Positions 41,738-48,760 of a stretch of 58,891 bases of DNA are shown here, in pieces. The translations under genes and the position numbers were made by a program. Below the pieces are notes generated by a model. The model was given only the letters and a program-made list of their open reading frames with translations. It was not told where the DNA came from and did no database searches. The DNA lies in the NCBI GenBank assembly GCA_009778475.1, contig WRJS01000007.1:1-58891 (forward strand), written 5' to 3'. Position 1 is the first letter of the stretch; every line of letters starts with the position of its first letter. The DNA is from Kiritimatiellota bacterium (GTDB lineage Bacteria; Verrucomicrobiota; Kiritimatiellia; RFP12; UBA1067).

Positions 41738-42628
41738 ATGATGAACCCGCCACTGATTGAAACGCAGTCCCTCTGCAAGACATTCCGCGACTTCTGGCGC
41801 AGGCCGGTCGTCGAAGCCGTGAAGGATCTCGGCCTCTGCGTGGAGCGCGGCGAGGTCTTCGGCCTGCTCGGCCCGAACGGCTCGGGGAAAAGCACGACCC
41901 TCAAAATGCTGCTCGGCCTGCTACACCCGTCGTCGGGGAACGTCCGCGTGTTCGGCAAGGCCCCGCAGGACGTGATGGTCAAGGCGCGTATCGGGTACCT
42001 GCCCGAAGTCTCTCACCTGCATGCGTTCCTGACCCCGCGTGAGACGCTGATGTATTACGCCGCGCTTTTCGGGATGCCGCGCCAAGGCGCGGTGCGGCGT
42101 ACGGGCGAGCTGCTGGAGATGGTCGGCCTGACGCACGCCGCGGACCGCGCCGTCGGGCGGTTCTCGAAAGGCATGGCCCGCCGCGTGGGGCTGGCGCAGG
42201 CCCTCGTGAACGCGCCCGATCTGCTCATCCTCGACGAGCCGACATCCGGTCTGGACCCCATCGGCTGCCGCGAGGTCAAGGACCTCATCCACCTGCTCTC
42301 GCAGGCGGGCGTGACCGTGCTGATGACCTCCCACCTGCTTGCGGACGTGGAGGACGTGTGCGCCCGCGTCGCCATCATGGACAAGGGCGTCCTCCGCGCA
42401 CACGGCCCGATACGCGACCTCCTGCGCACCCCCGACGTCATCCGCTTCTCCGTCCAAGGCCTCTCGGAGGGCGATGCGGCATCCGTCCGCGCCATCATCG
42501 AGAAACACGCCGGGCATCCCGTCCAACAGGACTACCCCGAGATGAGCCTCGAGGCGTACTTCCTCAATGTCGTCAACCGCGACGCGCCGCAGAAGGCGTT
42601 CGAGGTCGCCCCGTTCCTGAAACCATGA
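41738..42628 (+). CDS. ABC exporter ATP-binding subunit
   Basis: The 296-residue ATPase has Walker A LLGPNGSGKSTT (about residues 46-57), Q-loop region ARIGYLPEVSHL, signature FSKGMARRVGLAQAL (S-K-G-M in place of S-G-G-Q, common in ABC-2 exporters), Walker B LLILDEPTSGLDP and the switch His in LMTSHLLADVEDV. It would power the flanking ABC-2 permeases. The start at 41738 (or 41741) is set by AAGGAT upstream; the frame to 41690 runs through the repeat. C-terminal QQDYPEMSLEAYFLNVV is the usual tail of this subfamily. Confidence 0.9.
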   Translation: MMNPPLIETQSLCKTFRDFWRRPVVEAVKDLGLCVERGEVFGLLGPNGSGKSTTLKMLLGLLHPSSGNVRVFGKAPQDVMVKARIGYLPEVSHLHAFLTPRETLMYYAALFGMPRQGAVRRTGELLEMVGLTHAADRAVGRFSKGMARRVGLAQALVNAPDLLILDEPTSGLDPIGCREVKDLIHLLSQAGVTVLMTSHLLADVEDVCARVAIMDKGVLRAHGPIRDLLRTPDVIRFSVQGLSEGDAASVRAIIEKHAGHPVQQDYPEMSLEAYFLNVVNRDAPQKAFEVAPFLKP

Positions 42629-42758
42629 GGGGACGCTCTCACGCAAAGGCACAAAGGTCACGAGAATTATTTTTGACAGGATTAACAGGATTGACAGGAT
42701 TATGCCACGCATTCAAAAAACCTTTGTGTCCTCCGTGCCTTTGTGTGAGTTAAAAAGT

Positions 42759-44072
42759 ATGCGTAGGGTGCTCGGCATCACCCTGCTCGCGATACGCGCC
42801 TCGCTGCGGACGAAGGCCGTCGTCGCGCTCTTCGCGCTGCTGGCCGTGTGCGTGCTGCTGCTGCCCAGTGTCATCAAGAGTGACGGCACGGCCGAGGGGT
42901 CCTGCCGCATCCTGCTGATGTACACCGTGGGCTTCTCCTTCGGCATCCTCTGCCTCTCCACGCTCTGGGCGGCGTGCGCCTTGTTCGCGGCGGAGATTGA
43001 CAGCCTGCGGATTCAGCTCTCGGCGGTCAAGCCCGTGCGCGCCGCCGAGTTCTGGCTCGGCAAATGGCTCGCCCTGCTGCTGCTGAACGCCTTCCTGCTG
43101 GCGGCCGTCTATGGCGGCGTGTACGCGCAGCTCCGCTGGCAGATGCGCGCGAACGGCTGGGGCGAACAAATCGCGCTTACCAGCCGGACGGTTGCGCGCC
43201 CAATCCTCCCGAGTGTCGCCCAAGAGGTCCGCGAGACGTACGCCCTGCTGAAGGCGCGTGACAATCTTCCCGAGGGCATGAGCGAGCGCGCCATCCTGCG
43301 CGCCCTCGCGCAGAATGCGCAGGAGCGCTACGACCTCATCAACCCCGGCGAGGAAAAGCACTGGCGCTTCACCCTCGCGCGTCCACTGCGGACAGGCGAG
43401 GCCATCACCGTGCGTATCCGCTTCGACACCGAGTTCAGCACGCGCACGGCGGTGCAGGGCTTCTGCCGCCTCTCCTCCGGCGACCGTGCCGTCGAGGTCC
43501 CCCTCGATGATTTCTCCCTCAACGAGATTGAGTTCGAAATCGCCGCCGAGGCCTTCGGCGCGGCTGACGCGTTCACCCTGAGCTTCCGCCACACGGGCGA
43601 CCCGCAGGAATCCTCCGCGCTCATGCTGCGCTTCCGCCAAGACGTGGCGCTGCTGACCGCTGGGGGGACGTTCGAGGCGAACCTCGCCCGTTCCGCGCTG
43701 ATCCAGTGGAGCGTGCTGGCCCTGCTGGCCGCGTTCGGGCTCACGCTCAGCACGGGTTTTTCGATGCCCGTCGCGATGTTCACTGCCACCGTCCTGCTGG
43801 TGCTGACGATCGTCGGGCAATCCGTTGTGGAGGGCACCTCGCATGAGGACGAGCAAGAGTGGTCGAACCGCCCCGGCATCTGGGTCTCACGTGGTGTCAC
43901 CACGCTCACGCAGCACGCCACGCAGAACGCCCCGCTCGAATCCGTCATCCGCGGCGAGCGCGTCGATGCCAAGGCCCTCCGCGCCGCCCTGCTCTGGAAT
44001 GTCCTGCTCACCCCGGCCCTCTTCGCCCTCCTCGGCACGCACATCCTCCGCCGCCGCGAGCTGGCGGGATGA
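42759..44072 (+). CDS. ABC-2 exporter permease with large extracytoplasmic domain
   Basis: From the ATG at 42759 the product is 437 residues. Three helices (about 20-35, 48-72, 93-115) come first, then a soluble region of some 190 residues (about 115-310) with a beta-rich part (WRFTLARPLRTGEAITVRIR), then helices near 315-360 and at the C-terminus. The cytoplasmic segment SLRIQLSAVKPVRAAEFWLG resembles the ABC-2 loop (K-P-v-x-x-x-x-x-x-G-K). It follows the ATPase after 130 bases of repeat-derived sequence, and the frame extends back to 42702 through that repeat. Substrate unknown. Confidence 0.7.
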   Translation: MRRVLGITLLAIRASLRTKAVVALFALLAVCVLLLPSVIKSDGTAEGSCRILLMYTVGFSFGILCLSTLWAACALFAAEIDSLRIQLSAVKPVRAAEFWLGKWLALLLLNAFLLAAVYGGVYAQLRWQMRANGWGEQIALTSRTVARPILPSVAQEVRETYALLKARDNLPEGMSERAILRALAQNAQERYDLINPGEEKHWRFTLARPLRTGEAITVRIRFDTEFSTRTAVQGFCRLSSGDRAVEVPLDDFSLNEIEFEIAAEAFGAADAFTLSFRHTGDPQESSALMLRFRQDVALLTAGGTFEANLARSALIQWSVLALLAAFGLTLSTGFSMPVAMFTATVLLVLTIVGQSVVEGTSHEDEQEWSNRPGIWVSRGVTTLTQHATQNAPLESVIRGERVDAKALRAALLWNVLLTPALFALLGTHILRRRELAG

Positions 44073-44150
44073 GGGCGCATGAAAAAAAATGGATTTACTG
44101 CTTGCTTTTATGGCACGGGTTTTGGTAAATTGATTTTTCTTTTGACGCAC

Positions 44151-44226
44151 GGGGCGGTAGCTCAGTTGGTAGAGCATCACGTTCGCAACGTGGGGGTCGG
44201 GAGTTCGAATCTCCTCCGCTCCACCA
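44151..44226 (+). tRNA. tRNA-Ala, anticodon CGC
   Basis: All arms fold: acceptor GGGGCGG/CCGCTCC, D stem GCTC/GAGC, anticodon stem TCACG/CGTGG with loop TTCGCAA (anticodon CGC, reading GCG), T stem GGGAG/CTCCT with loop TTCGAAT. The acceptor has the G3-U70 wobble pair that identifies alanine tRNAs. CCA is encoded (44224-44226). TTGCTT (44102) and TAAATT (44126), 18 bases apart, may be its promoter inside the end of the permease gene region. Confidence 0.96.
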
Positions 44227-44257
44227 TTTGGATGGGTAGCATTCAAATGTCCCCCGT

Positions 44258-44345
44258 CGCTCTCGGCATTATTTCAGGGTTGACCTTTTCGGCAAGTTCT
44301 GCCAAACTAATGACCGTTTCTTTTCCCCGGAAAGGGCCGAGAGCG
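44258..44345 (+). other. Candidate structured RNA leader upstream of fabD
   Basis: CGCTCTCGGC (44258-44267) pairs perfectly with GCCGAGAGCG (44336-44345). Directly inside, CCTTTTC (44284-44290) pairs with GGAAAGG (44329-44335), and GGCA/TGCC (44291-44303) forms a small hairpin. The structure ends 24 bases before the fabD start. I recognise no known riboswitch class. Confidence 0.35.
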
Positions 44346-44369
44346 TTGAGTAACAGAGAGACCAGTTGA

Positions 44370-45284
44370 ATGATTGATAACGTTTGTGTGTTCGCAGGGC
44401 AGGGGGCGCAGGCCCCGGGTATGGGCAAGGATTTGGCGGCGGATCCCGAGGTCGCGGCGTTGTTCGGCCGCGCCAATGCCGTCCTGGGCTTCGACATTGC
44501 CACGCTCTGCTTCGAGGGCCCTGCGGAGGAACTCACGAAGTCGGACATCTGCCAGCCCGCGATTTTCACCGTCAGCGTGGCGGCGTTCCGCGCGTTTCAG
44601 AAGCGTTTCCCGTCCGTATCTTTCGCCATGGCGGGGGGGCTGAGCCTGGGCGAGTGGACGGCCCTGCACGTCGCGGGGGTCTTGGATTTCGATGACGCCT
44701 TGCGCGTCTTGGAGGCGCGGGGGCGGTTCATGCAGCAGGCCTGCGAGGAGCAGCCCAGCGGCATGGTCAGCGTCATGGGCGCGACGCCGGAGCAGATTGC
44801 GGAGCTTTGCGGGACGTGCGGCATCACGGTGGCCAACATCAACTCGGACGCGCAGATTGTGCTGTCGGGGCGCAAGGAGGGGGTCGCCGCCGCCGCGCAG
44901 GCCGCGGGCGAGATGGGCTTGCGTGCGATCGTGCTGAACGTGGCGGGCGCGTTCCATTCGCCGCTGATGGCGTCGGCCCGCGCGAAGCTGGCGGATGTGC
45001 TGGAGGGCATCGATTTCAAGCCGCCGCAGATTCCCGTGCTGTCGAACGTGACGGGCGCGCCGCACAGCAGTGACCCCGTGGAGATGAAGGCGGCCATGCT
45101 GCGGCAGGTCACGGAGTCGGTGCGCTGGGCGGACTGCATCAAGGGCGCGGTCGCGGCGGGCGGGGCGACGTTCGTGGAGTTCGGCCCCGGCAAGGTGCTG
45201 TCCGGATTGATTAAGCGCATCGATAAGAATGTCGCGACGCTCAACGTGTCGGATGTGCCGACGCTGGAGGGGATTGTTTTTTGA
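44370..45284 (+). CDS. fabD: Malonyl-CoA:ACP transacylase FabD
   Basis: The 304-residue enzyme moves malonyl groups from CoA to acyl carrier protein for fatty-acid elongation. It shows VCVFAGQGAQAPGMGKDL at the start (Q-G-A/S-Q oxyanion motif), the nucleophile elbow GGLSLGEWTAL (Ser at about residue 93; usually G-H-S-L-G-E), the catalytic His in VAGAFHSPLMASA (about 195) and the late VEFGPGKVLSGLIKR. It lies in the same block as fabG and acpP, with a small membrane protein gene inserted. A structured leader precedes it. Confidence 0.95.
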   Translation: MIDNVCVFAGQGAQAPGMGKDLAADPEVAALFGRANAVLGFDIATLCFEGPAEELTKSDICQPAIFTVSVAAFRAFQKRFPSVSFAMAGGLSLGEWTALHVAGVLDFDDALRVLEARGRFMQQACEEQPSGMVSVMGATPEQIAELCGTCGITVANINSDAQIVLSGRKEGVAAAAQAAGEMGLRAIVLNVAGAFHSPLMASARAKLADVLEGIDFKPPQIPVLSNVTGAPHSSDPVEMKAAMLRQVTESVRWADCIKGAVAAGGATFVEFGPGKVLSGLIKRIDKNVATLNVSDVPTLEGIVF

Positions 45285-45289
45285 TTTTT

Positions 45290-45461
45290 GACTGGTTTGT
45301 TTTTTTGATTTGACAGGATTAACAGGATTTTACGGATTCACAGGATTGCATTAGAGAAGAGGATAGGGATGGAGCATTTGACGGGTTTGCTTTTTTGACA
45401 GGATTAACAGGATTTTACGGATTAACAGGATTGCGTTAGAGAAGAGGACAGGGATGGAGCA
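45290..45461. repeat. Tandem duplication covering a ribosome site and start codon
   Basis: The stretch from GACTGGTTTG (45290) to ATGGAGCA (45376) is repeated from GACGGGTTTG (about 45380) to ATGGAGCA (45461). Each copy contains ACAGGATTAACAGGATTTTA and AGAGAAGAGGAYAGGGATGG. The upstream copy opens a 9-codon minicistron (45369-45398). Confidence 0.8.
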
Positions 45462-45639
45462 CGAGAAAACAGAGGTTGTCATCACGGATATTAAGATACC
45501 GTTCTGGTCGATGGTTGTCTTAATCATCAAGTGGACAATAGCGGCCATTCCTGCGGCGATTATTCTGTTTTTGATTGGTCTTGTTCTAACTGTTCTTTTT
45601 GGCGCAACGCTGGGTGGGTGTTTTGCCCTTATGAGGTAA
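45454..45639 (+). CDS. Small membrane protein of unknown function
   Basis: A 61-residue protein with a short acidic N-terminus (MEHEKTEVVITDIKIP) and two closely spaced hydrophobic segments (about 18-36 and 38-58), ending GATLGGCFALMR. AGGACAGGG precedes the ATG. The composition and the IKIPFWSMVVLIIKWTIA segment look like a real small inner-membrane protein found in diverse bacteria, and the base composition is clearly less GC-rich than its neighbours. It lies 10 bases before fabG, within the fatty-acid block. Function unknown. Confidence 0.6.
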   Translation: MEHEKTEVVITDIKIPFWSMVVLIIKWTIAAIPAAIILFLIGLVLTVLFGATLGGCFALMR

Positions 45640-45649
45640 AGGAGAATTT

Positions 45650-46393
45650 ATGAAACCATTTGAAGGAAAAGTCGCTATCGTCACAGGAGCCGCGCGCGGC
45701 ATCGGCCGGGCCATCGCGGAGCGGCTGGCGTGTGACGGCGCGGACGTGGTGATTTGTGATTTGCAGGCCGAGTGGCTTGCGGAGACCGCGGAGGCGATCC
45801 GTTCGGCGGGTCGTCAGGCGCTGCCGCTGGCGGTGGACGTGGGGGACGGCGAGTCCGTCGCCGCGTGCGTCGCGGAAGCGGTGAAGGCGTTCGGCAGGGT
45901 TGACGTCATGGTCAACAACGCCGGCATCACGAAGGACACGCTGCTGGTGCGTATGACGGATGAGGCTTGGGACGACGTGCTGCGCGTCAACCTGAAGGGG
46001 ACGTTCCTCTTCACGCGCGCGGTCGCCAAGCACATGATGAAACAGCGCGGCGGCGCGATCGTGAACATCGCCTCGGTGATCGGCCTGATCGGCAACGCCG
46101 GGCAGTGCAACTACGCGGCCTCCAAGGCAGGGGTGATCGCGCTGACCAAGTCCACCGCCAAAGAGCTGGCGGGCAGGGGCGTGAGGGTCAACGCGATCGC
46201 GCCGGGGTTCATTTCGTCGAAGATGACGGATGCGCTGTCGCAGGAGATACGTGAGCAGATGCTGGCGAACATCCCGCTGGCCCGCTTCGGCGAGCCGGAG
46301 GATATCGCCAAGGCGGTCGCGTTCCTCGCTTCGGAAGAGGCGAGCTACGTGACGGGCCAGGTATTGAGCGTGAACGGCGGGATGGTCATGTAA
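45650..46393 (+). CDS. fabG: 3-oxoacyl-ACP reductase FabG
   Basis: The 247-residue short-chain dehydrogenase reduces 3-ketoacyl-ACP with NADPH. Motifs: VTGAARGIGRAIAERLA (T-G-x-x-x-G-I-G nucleotide site, about 11-27), VNNAGITKDTLLVRM (N-N-A-G), the catalytic Ser in NIASVIGLIGNAGQ, Y-x-x-x-K as NYAASKAG (about 154-161) and the C-terminal GQVLSVNGGMVM. KDTLLVRM is the FabG-specific motif that separates it from other dehydrogenases. AAGGAG precedes the ATG. It lies 60 bases before acpP. Confidence 0.95.
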   Translation: MKPFEGKVAIVTGAARGIGRAIAERLACDGADVVICDLQAEWLAETAEAIRSAGRQALPLAVDVGDGESVAACVAEAVKAFGRVDVMVNNAGITKDTLLVRMTDEAWDDVLRVNLKGTFLFTRAVAKHMMKQRGGAIVNIASVIGLIGNAGQCNYAASKAGVIALTKSTAKELAGRGVRVNAIAPGFISSKMTDALSQEIREQMLANIPLARFGEPEDIAKAVAFLASEEASYVTGQVLSVNGGMVM

Positions 46394-46453
46394 AGGTGTA
46401 AACAGGCGCGGCGGGTGTCGCAGCCGAGAACAGGAAAACGCAAGGAGAGAGAC

Positions 46454-46702
46454 ATGTCAGGCAAACTCGAAGATCGGGTCAAGGAAATCATTGTTGATCA
46501 ATTGGGCGTCAACGCAGAGCAAGTCACCCCGGAGGCATCGTTCATCGATGACCTGGGCGCGGACTCATTGGATACCGTTGAGCTGATCATGGCGTTCGAA
46601 GAAGAGTTCGGGTCGGAAATCCCGGACGAGGACGCAGAGAAGCTGACGTCGGTGGGCAAAGTGCTCGACTACCTGAAAGACAAAGGGCTGGATAAGGAAT
46701 AA
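46454..46702 (+). CDS. acpP: Acyl carrier protein
   Basis: The 82-residue acidic protein carries growing acyl chains. [20 protein letters not shown] contains the D-S-L motif whose Ser (about residue 40) receives phosphopantetheine. [11 protein letters not shown] and the [18 protein letters not shown] end are typical. An AAGGAGAG Shine-Dalgarno supports the ATG at 46454; an upstream in-frame ATG at 46415 would add a basic tail. fabF and fabH are not nearby. It is followed by a strong terminator. Confidence 0.97.
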   Translation: MSGKLEDRVKEIIVDQLGVNAEQVTPEASFIDDLGADSLDTVELIMAFEEEFGSEIPDEDAEKLTSVGKVLDYLKDKGLDKE

Positions 46703-46715
46703 GCGCCTTTCACCC

Positions 46716-46759
46716 AAAAATAAAACCGGGCAGACGGAAGTCTGCCCGGTTTTATTTTT
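46716..46759. terminator. Strong bidirectional rho-independent terminator after acpP
   Basis: A perfect 20-base inverted repeat (46716-46735 and 46740-46759, loop GGAA) with a GC-rich core ACCGGGCAGAC and A/T tails on both sides. It ends the fab block on the + strand and the Gfo/Idh/MocA gene on the - strand. Confidence 0.95.
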
Positions 46760-46779
46760 GTCCTCGCCATGGGTTTGGG

Positions 46780-47910
46780 TTAGAGCGTCACCCACGCGCC
46801 CTTCTTCTTGGAGCTGGTCACGGCGGCCCCGAGGAACTTCATGCCCAGCACGCCCTCGTCGATGCCGGGGTGGTCATAGGCCTGCGCGACGCCCTTCTCG
46901 CCCTTGAGCGCGCGGATCTTGCGCTCGAGCGACGTGTGGAGGTTCCCGAGGGCCTCGAGGAAGTCCTCGTGGTGGCCGGACGGGATGCGCCCGTAGGATT
47001 TCACGATGTCGGGCGTCTCCGCCGTGAAGCTGTTCTGGAAGTAGGTCACGCGCGTCGCGCCGTCGAGGAAGTGCAGCTCCTCGGCCTGCTCCTGCGCCCA
47101 CTCGATCGACCCCTTGCTGCCGTAGATGCGGAAGCCGTTGTCGTTCTTGTGGCCGATGGCGATCTGCGTGGAGGTCAGCACGAGCGTGGCGCCGTTGGAG
47201 AGCTCGCCGAAGACGTTGAAATCGTCGTCCAGCTTGCGGCCGGGCAGGGCGGTCAGTTTGGCGGAGACTTTCTTCAGCCCGAGGCCAGTCGTCCAGAGCG
47301 CGTTGATGAGCGCGTGCGTGCCGATGTCGCCACCGCAGCCGGAGATGCCGGACATCTTCGGGTTCGTGCGCCACGAGGCCTGCTGGTTGCCCTCCTTCTC
47401 CAGCAGCGTCGCGAGCCACCCCTGATTGTAGTAGGTCTCGACCTTGCGCACGTCGCCGATCTTGCCCTGCTTGATGAGCTCGCGCGCGAGCATCATCATC
47501 TGGTGCCCGGTGTAGGTGTGCGACAGCGCGAACGGCGCATTCTTCTTGCGTTTCGCGAGGGCCTTCAGGTCGGTCGCCTCTTTCAGCGTGTAACACATCG
47601 GCTTCTCGCACATCACGGGCAGGCCCGCCGCGAGGCATGCCATGGCCTGCTCGGCGTGGAGGAAGTTGGGCGTGACGATCGTCACGTAGTCCAGATCCAG
47701 GTTGCCCGCCTTCCAGTCCGCGATCATCGCCTTGTAATCGGGGTAGCCGACCACGCCCCACTCGTCCGCGAACTTCTCGCACAGCGCGGGGTCCTGATGC
47801 AGTGCGCCCGCGACGACCTCGCGCGTCGCGTCCAAGGAAATCGCGCGGTGGTGGACCTTACCGAAGAATCCGCCGCCGCCGCCAATCATACCGACTTTCA
47901 GTTTTCTCAT
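46780..47910 (-). CDS. Gfo/Idh/MocA-family NAD(P)-dependent oxidoreductase
   Basis: The 376-residue protein starts KVGMIGGGGGFFGKVHHRAI (Rossmann G-G-G-x-x-x-x-x-x-H). It has VTPNFLHAEQAMACLAAGLPV and the family's CEKPMCYTLKEA motif (E-K-P) with the Lys that assists catalysis. The C-terminal domain includes GGDIGTHALINALWTTG, where the G-D-x-x-x-H motif holds the catalytic His, and the EDFLEALGNLHTSLERKI end. Such enzymes oxidise or reduce sugars and inositols; the substrate is not identifiable. It shares a terminator with acpP and is not obviously in an operon. Confidence 0.88.
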   Translation of the reverse strand: MRKLKVGMIGGGGGFFGKVHHRAISLDATREVVAGALHQDPALCEKFADEWGVVGYPDYKAMIADWKAGNLDLDYVTIVTPNFLHAEQAMACLAAGLPVMCEKPMCYTLKEATDLKALAKRKKNAPFALSHTYTGHQMMMLARELIKQGKIGDVRKVETYYNQGWLATLLEKEGNQQASWRTNPKMSGISGCGGDIGTHALINALWTTGLGLKKVSAKLTALPGRKLDDDFNVFGELSNGATLVLTSTQIAIGHKNDNGFRIYGSKGSIEWAQEQAEELHFLDGATRVTYFQNSFTAETPDIVKSYGRIPSGHHEDFLEALGNLHTSLERKIRALKGEKGVAQAYDHPGIDEGVLGMKFLGAAVTSSKKKGAWVTL

Positions 47911-48082
47911 GACACGTCCTTAACCTGACAATTCGGAAATACCATCCGAGGGTTAATCTTCGCACGCCTAATACGCAAAGATTGATAAGAGAGTATAGCG
48001 CACCGACGACGCTTTAGCAAGCGGCATGTTGGGTGGACACGGGAAGTTTTTGTTTGCGAACTTTTTGCCGTTACCGAATACG

Positions 48083-48760
48083 CTAGCTTGCGGGGGCGAC
48101 GCCCTCGTCAAGGGGCAACTTGATTTCAACAGGGGGGCCGAGGAATTTGGGGCGGACGCCGAAGAGGATGTCGAGGACGGTCTTGACGCGGGCGAAGAGC
48201 TCGCGCAGCTTAGTCTTGGTGCTGTAGGGTGCGCTGACCTCTTGCGCGTTGAAGCCGATGGCATCGATACCGTTGTGGCGGGCGATGCAGATGGCCCGCT
48301 GGTTGTGGAACCGCTGGGAGATGATGGTGATGCGGTGCTGCCCGAAGATGGCTTTGACCCGCACGACCGAGTCGAGCGTGCGGAACCCAGCGTAGTCGCA
48401 GTAAATTCGCTCGGCTGGGACGCCAGCGGAGATGAGCGCGTCCTTCATGTCCGTGGGCTCGTCGTAGTTGGCAGCATGGTTGTCGCCGCTGACGATGATG
48501 GCGTTGATTTTCCCGGCCTCGAAGAGCCGCGCGGCGGCGGCGATGCGGTGGGCGAAAAACAGGTTGCCCCGCCCGTCGGGCAGCGTGCGCGAACAGCCCA
48601 GCACCAGCCCCACATCGTTGTGCGGGATGAAGGCGGAATCGGAATAGGTGCGCCCCTTCGAGCAGGAGGCGATGATCTGCGCCGCGCCGAACACGGCGAG
48701 GCAGGCGCACGCGACAATTCCGCACACCAGCCTCACAAAGAGTTTTTTCGTTATTCTCAT
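48083..48760 (-). CDS. SanA/YdcF-like membrane-anchored DUF218 protein
   Basis: From the ATG at 48760 (AGAGG upstream) the product is 225 residues with one N-terminal membrane helix (about 8-28). DVGLVLGCSRTLPDGRGNLF, FAHRIAAAARLFEAGKI, AIIVSGDNH and RFHNQRAICIARHNGIDAIG follow. This is the order of SanA-type DUF218 proteins (G-x-V-L-G, R-x-x-x-x-x-L-y, i-x-S-G-d, S-x-x-y-H), which affect envelope permeability in enterobacteria by an unknown mechanism. The frame runs open to 49165 in the same phase but overlaps the glycosyltransferase. ATGA overlap with that gene implies co-transcription. Confidence 0.8.
   Translation of the reverse strand: MRITKKLFVRLVCGIVACACLAVFGAAQIIASCSKGRTYSDSAFIPHNDVGLVLGCSRTLPDGRGNLFFAHRIAAAARLFEAGKINAIIVSGDNHAANYDEPTDMKDALISAGVPAERIYCDYAGFRTLDSVVRVKAIFGQHRITIISQRFHNQRAICIARHNGIDAIGFNAQEVSAPYSTKTKLRELFARVKTVLDILFGVRPKFLGPPVEIKLPLDEGVAPAS

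Noticed and set aside
44243..44569. Minus-strand frame across the fabD leader
   Set aside because: Part of it looks protein-like, but it overlaps the start of fabD and the tRNA-side gap, lacks a ribosome site, and the same bases form strong RNA pairs.
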